This document shows positions 5,752-8,130 of a DNA stretch of 8,130 nucleotides, one piece after another. The stretch's first letter is position 1. Each line of letters opens with the position of its first letter. The notes beneath the pieces were generated by a model. It ran no database searches. It worked only from the letters and a program-made list of their open reading frames with translations, and was not told where the DNA came from. A program made the translations under genes and the position numbers. Origin of the DNA: Bacteriovoracaceae bacterium (GTDB lineage: Bacteria > Bdellovibrionota > Bacteriovoracia > Bacteriovoracales > Bacteriovoracaceae); contig CANEVK010000121.1 of NCBI GenBank assembly GCA_947442115.1, forward strand, positions 1 to 8,130. The letters run 5' to 3'.

Positions 5752-6812
5752 TCGTTTAAAAGTTCACTTAAGCGGTTAAGAGTTCCATGAAATTTTGTAG
5801 CAGGAGTTGAGTTCCAGAGGAAATCTGGTCTTTCATCTGATTCCCATTCACCACCCACAATTTGTCCGCGTCGATCAATTTCTAAACGGTAGATGTAGCT
5901 GCGTTTTGAAATCTTCTGATCTTTTGTTCCATGGACAATATCCCAAGTCGGTTCATCCACTTCATCAACATAGAAAAAATCTGTCGCCATTCTGATTTCA
6001 CGCACAGTTGGTTCAGCAGCTTTTTTAGATTTAGGCAGATTGGCATTGAGAATTTGAGAACGGTATCCAACAATCGGTTGATTCCACACTTGCTTAAAGC
6101 GATCAACGTCGGACATGAAGCCTTCTTTACGAAGACCAAGCATATTTGAGATGACGATATGGAAAGCTCCGGCATTAAGATCTTCATCACAGCCTTTGGC
6201 CCCACCCATCCATGGCCCAAAAAAGCAGCGCAGTCCTACTTGATGAGTTGATTCTGTTTCATGATGGAAAGCATAGTAATAACTCAAAAGGGCCTTAATA
6301 TCTGAAGATCCAAAAGGGATCACAACACCATCAGGATTGATCGCTGTTTTTGGAGTTGGTTCATTATGAAAGAGAGTGGCCGGAGCCCATCCATGACAAA
6401 TGCCGGCCCAATCAGGGGCCGTTCGGCTAGCGGCTGAGTCAGCGAGTTCTTTAAGAGGGTAATCGTATTTACCAGTTAAGATATCGTATTTCTCAGACGG
6501 GGAGAGTCGCGCCAGTTGCGCCTGAGACATGCGCAGCACTTCTTCTTTTTTGGGAGATTTGTATTTGAATCCTTCTTTCTCACGCGTGTTCCAGCGAACA
6601 TTGATTCCACCTTGAGCTGAAGGCCAGTAGTGGCCAGACCATGCACGAGGACCTATTTGCACACTTCCCTCGAGTGGAAGAGCATCGAATTGATGAGTAA
6701 AACCTGAGGCCATAATTTCTGGTTCTGAGAAGCCTTTCCATTCTCCATTAATAGAGTTTGGTTGGAAGGCAAAAGCGCATAGAGAAGTAATGAGAATAAA
6801 AATATTGAGCAT
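5748..6812 (-). CDS. Exported transglutaminase-elicitor (GP42/M81)-like protein with Pep-13-like motif
   Basis: A 354-residue exported protein of the transglutaminase elicitor family (Pfam TGase_elicitor), known from Phytophthora GP42 and reported in marine Vibrio. Residues 1-16 are a short hydrophobic signal peptide (MLNIFILITSLCAFAF); TSLC is not a lipobox. The family blocks appear in order: HYWPSAQGGINVRWN (61-75), LSPSEKYD (103-110), DWAGICHGWAPA (134-145) with catalytic C139, DIKALLSYYY (171-180), EDLNAGAFHI (210-219) with H218 a candidate triad residue, VWNQPIVGYRSQI (242-254) matching the Pep-13 elicitor VWNQPVRGFKVYE, and GGEW...RPDFLW (320-333). The expected activity is Gln-Lys protein crosslinking outside the cell or in the periplasm, perhaps on envelope or prey proteins (inference). 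RBS AGAGG lies 8 bases before the ATG. Its end overlaps the convergent small exported gene. Confidence 0.85.
   Translation of the reverse strand: MLNIFILITSLCAFAFQPNSINGEWKGFSEPEIMASGFTHQFDALPLEGSVQIGPRAWSGHYWPSAQGGINVRWNTREKEGFKYKSPKKEEVLRMSQAQLARLSPSEKYDILTGKYDYPLKELADSAASRTAPDWAGICHGWAPATLFHNEPTPKTAINPDGVVIPFGSSDIKALLSYYYAFHHETESTHQVGLRCFFGPWMGGAKGCDEDLNAGAFHIVISNMLGLRKEGFMSDVDRFKQVWNQPIVGYRSQILNANLPKSKKAAEPTVREIRMATDFFYVDEVDEPTWDIVHGTKDQKISKRSYIYRLEIDRRGQIVGGEWESDERPDFLWNSTPATKFHGTLNRLSELLND
6051..6089 (-). other. Pep-13-like peptide motif within the transglutaminase-like gene
   Basis: The codons spell VWNQPIVGYRSQI. The Phytophthora Pep-13 surface peptide is VWNQPVRGFKVYE: the first five residues and the Gly are identical and Phe is replaced by Tyr. 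Trp and Pro, which I recall as essential for recognition by parsley and for enzyme activity, are both kept (W243, P246). Confidence 0.75.
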
Positions 6813-6844
6813 AGCAAAAACCTCTTTTGGTGCGGAGAGTTTTA

Positions 6845-6859
6845 GCTATTGTGCATAGC
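6845..6859. promoter_or_regulatory. Short inverted repeat upstream of the transglutaminase-like gene
   Basis: GCTAT (6845-6849) and ATAGC (6855-6859) flank a 5-base centre in the 60 bases between the two minus-strand genes. No T run follows on the minus strand, so it is not a clear terminator; an operator is possible. The stem is only 5 bp, so chance is a serious alternative. Confidence 0.2.
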
Positions 6860-6872
6860 GTTTGGGAAGCTT

Positions 6873-8130
6873 TTATGGCATCGTGAAAAGAAATTTGAAA
6901 GTCGCTGGATTTAAGCTCTCGATATTATGTTTGAAGCCGACGTCAATATCATCAGTTGATCCATCATTATCATGGTCAATGAGGACAGAATTTTGGATGG
7001 CCGGGGCGTAGCTTGTTTCAGGAAGATTACAATCAGAGGATTGAGTCCCGGCATTTAACACAGGGCGATTACTTCCAGATCTAACTCTGGCAAAACAATA
7101 AGCCGGAAGATCGTTTATTTTGATATTAGCATCAGTTGTGGATGCACTCAGACTCGGAGTTGAAGACGTAAATTCCGTAAAGTAAATCTTGTTATCATCA
7201 CTAGGGATCACGACCTCTGTTTTAGTGCTTACTGGGTTATAGGCTGAAAAGAGATTGGATGGATTTGCGGCCCCTAATCCGATTGAAATCGCCGAAGAGA
7301 AGCTTGGGCTTACGAAGTTTGTGGTTTTCATCGTTTGAATATTAAACCCAGAATTATTTAAAACGATTGAGATATGATAGTCATTCAATGCTTTCGTCGA
7401 TGAAATAAAAATAGGTTGATGAGTCAAAGCAGAAGTAAAAAAACTTGGTGTGCTCCAAGTATCAGCTTCAAATGTTGATTTCGCTAGTTTCCACTCTGGA
7501 TTTGCGGGTAACGTATCTAATTCGGAATAAATGAGATGTTTTTTGCTGGCAGTAGGTACTGGGTCTCCGCTTAGAGAGGGGTTGTCATCGATGATATCAA
7601 AGGCAATATTTCCAGCACTAGACAGGAAAGGAACGATTGTTGCCATCGCTAAAGTCCCAGAAGAAATAGTTCCGGAGTCTGTCGATGAACCATTAAAGAA
7701 CCTAATGCTTGTACCATACCAGAAAAATGCGAAAAGCTTTTTATTTGTATTATCATCGACCACAAATGCCACTGTAATTTCACCACTGTTATTAATGGTG
7801 ACCTTGGGTTCAGGCTGAACTATCGTAGCCGAAGTCGTATAACTTATGATCGATCTTCCACCACTTCCGCGTTTCATGACTTTGATAACCCAATTAGTAC
7901 CATTGTGTTCAGCCCAAGATGAGACAAGGTGATCACCATTTGGACTGCTGGCAGAACTCGTTTTTGGTGTTAATGATTGAGAATAGCTATAATGTCTTAA
8001 TTCTGGGCTTAAGAAAAATCCGTTTGGTGTACTTCCCTTAAATTCAGCACTCGCATTAATATAAATCGCTCTATCGTTTTTAAGTATCGCCCCACTTCTC
8101 CAAGATCTTTGCTCAAACTGATTAGTCGTA
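6873..8130 (-). CDS. C-terminal part of a large surface or secreted protein (partial, 5' end outside window)
   Basis: The minus-strand frame is open from its stop at 6873-6875 to the right edge of the window, so 418 residues are visible and the N-terminus is missing; the ATG at 7875-7877 is internal, since coding-like sequence (WAEHNGTNWVIKVMKRGSGG) runs through it. The chain is rich in Ser, Thr, Asn and short beta-strands, with repeated patterns such as GEITVAFVVDDN, YHISIVLNNSG and TEVVIPSDDNKIYF that suggest a beta-propeller or beta-sandwich, blade-like fold. Two cysteines (AYCFAR, SSDCNLPE) could form a disulfide. Near the end DHDNDGSTDD (6948-6977) resembles a thrombospondin-3/EF-type calcium loop. 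No family is recognised. It lies 60 bases upstream of the transglutaminase-like gene on the same strand and may share an operon with it. Confidence 0.7.
   Translation of the reverse strand, partial: TTNQFEQRSWRSGAILKNDRAIYINASAEFKGSTPNGFFLSPELRHYSYSQSLTPKTSSASSPNGDHLVSSWAEHNGTNWVIKVMKRGSGGRSIISYTTSATIVQPEPKVTINNSGEITVAFVVDDNTNKKLFAFFWYGTSIRFFNGSSTDSGTISSGTLAMATIVPFLSSAGNIAFDIIDDNPSLSGDPVPTASKKHLIYSELDTLPANPEWKLAKSTFEADTWSTPSFFTSALTHQPIFISSTKALNDYHISIVLNNSGFNIQTMKTTNFVSPSFSSAISIGLGAANPSNLFSAYNPVSTKTEVVIPSDDNKIYFTEFTSSTPSLSASTTDANIKINDLPAYCFARVRSGSNRPVLNAGTQSSDCNLPETSYAPAIQNSVLIDHDNDGSTDDIDVGFKHNIESLNPATFKFLFTMP
6948..6977 (-). other. Calcium-loop-like Asp motif
   Basis: The codons give DHDNDGSTDD, with Asp at loop positions 1, 3, 5, 9 and 10 and Gly at 6, as in thrombospondin type 3, dockerin or EF-hand-like loops. 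Only one copy is seen, so calcium binding is a suggestion. Confidence 0.45.

Noticed and set aside
5882..6220. 112-codon minus-strand open frame
   Set aside because: It lies in another frame of the transglutaminase-like gene, whose family motifs fix the true frame.
6762..6785. Lipobox (TSLC) in the transglutaminase-like protein
   Set aside because: The residue before Cys is Leu, not Gly, Ala or Ser, so a lipoprotein site is unlikely; a plain signal peptide fits better.
6813..6872. Intrinsic terminator between the two minus-strand genes
   Set aside because: Only a 5-bp stem is present and no T run follows it on the minus strand.
7531..7818. 95-codon plus-strand open frame
   Set aside because: Opposite a long, unbroken minus-strand coding frame, with composition expected of a shadow frame.
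7875..7877. ATG as the start of the large surface protein
   Set aside because: The frame stays open to the window edge with similar composition, and no signal peptide follows this ATG.
1..8130. CRISPR array, tRNA, rRNA, insertion sequence or attachment site
   Set aside because: No regularly spaced repeats, RNA gene signatures, transposase-like proteins or terminal inverted repeats were seen.

Overview
The window (about 42% GC by eye) is gene-dense, bacterial and chromosomal in character. It has short or overlapping gene junctions, Sec-type export signals and monoheme c-type cytochromes, so a Gram-negative, respiring bacterium. Lysine- and serine-rich proteins, many small exported proteins of unknown function and a paired photolyase cluster would fit a predatory-bacterium relative (Bdellovibrionota, Bacteriovorax-like). 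That placement is inference; nothing here proves it.

Left part (1-1143): the tail of a membrane protein gene overlaps a tandem pair of paralogous monoheme cytochromes c. One is membrane-anchored and one has a cleavable signal peptide. This looks like the end of a respiratory operon. A short S4-domain RNA-binding protein gene lies tail-to-tail with it on the minus strand.

Centre (1310-4873): a DedA-family membrane protein is followed by two photolyase/cryptochrome-type flavoproteins whose genes overlap by 14 bases. The first belongs to the PhrB/DPRP branch (the FeS-BCP, (6-4)-type photolyases) but has lost the cysteines that hold the iron-sulfur cluster. The second is a class-I-like photolyase homologue with non-canonical residues at the flavin site. 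Together they look like a light-driven DNA repair unit for two lesion types, though lesion specificity is not shown by sequence alone.

Right part (4970-8130): two small exported proteins of unknown function are coupled through an ATGA overlap. The first has a 7-T run that throws its natural signal peptide out of frame, which is a possible phase-variable switch, sequencing error or decay. Convergent to them is an exported homologue of the Phytophthora GP42/M81 transglutaminase elicitor family, with the GICHGW active-site block and a recognisable Pep-13-like motif. Upstream of it, on the same strand, is the C-terminal 418 residues of a large Ser/Thr/Asn-rich, probably surface or secreted protein ending near a calcium-loop-like motif; its start lies outside the window.

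No RNA genes, mobile elements, CRISPR arrays or replication origins are visible. No gene-free stretch exceeds 300 bases; the longest is the 166-base divergent region 1144-1309.
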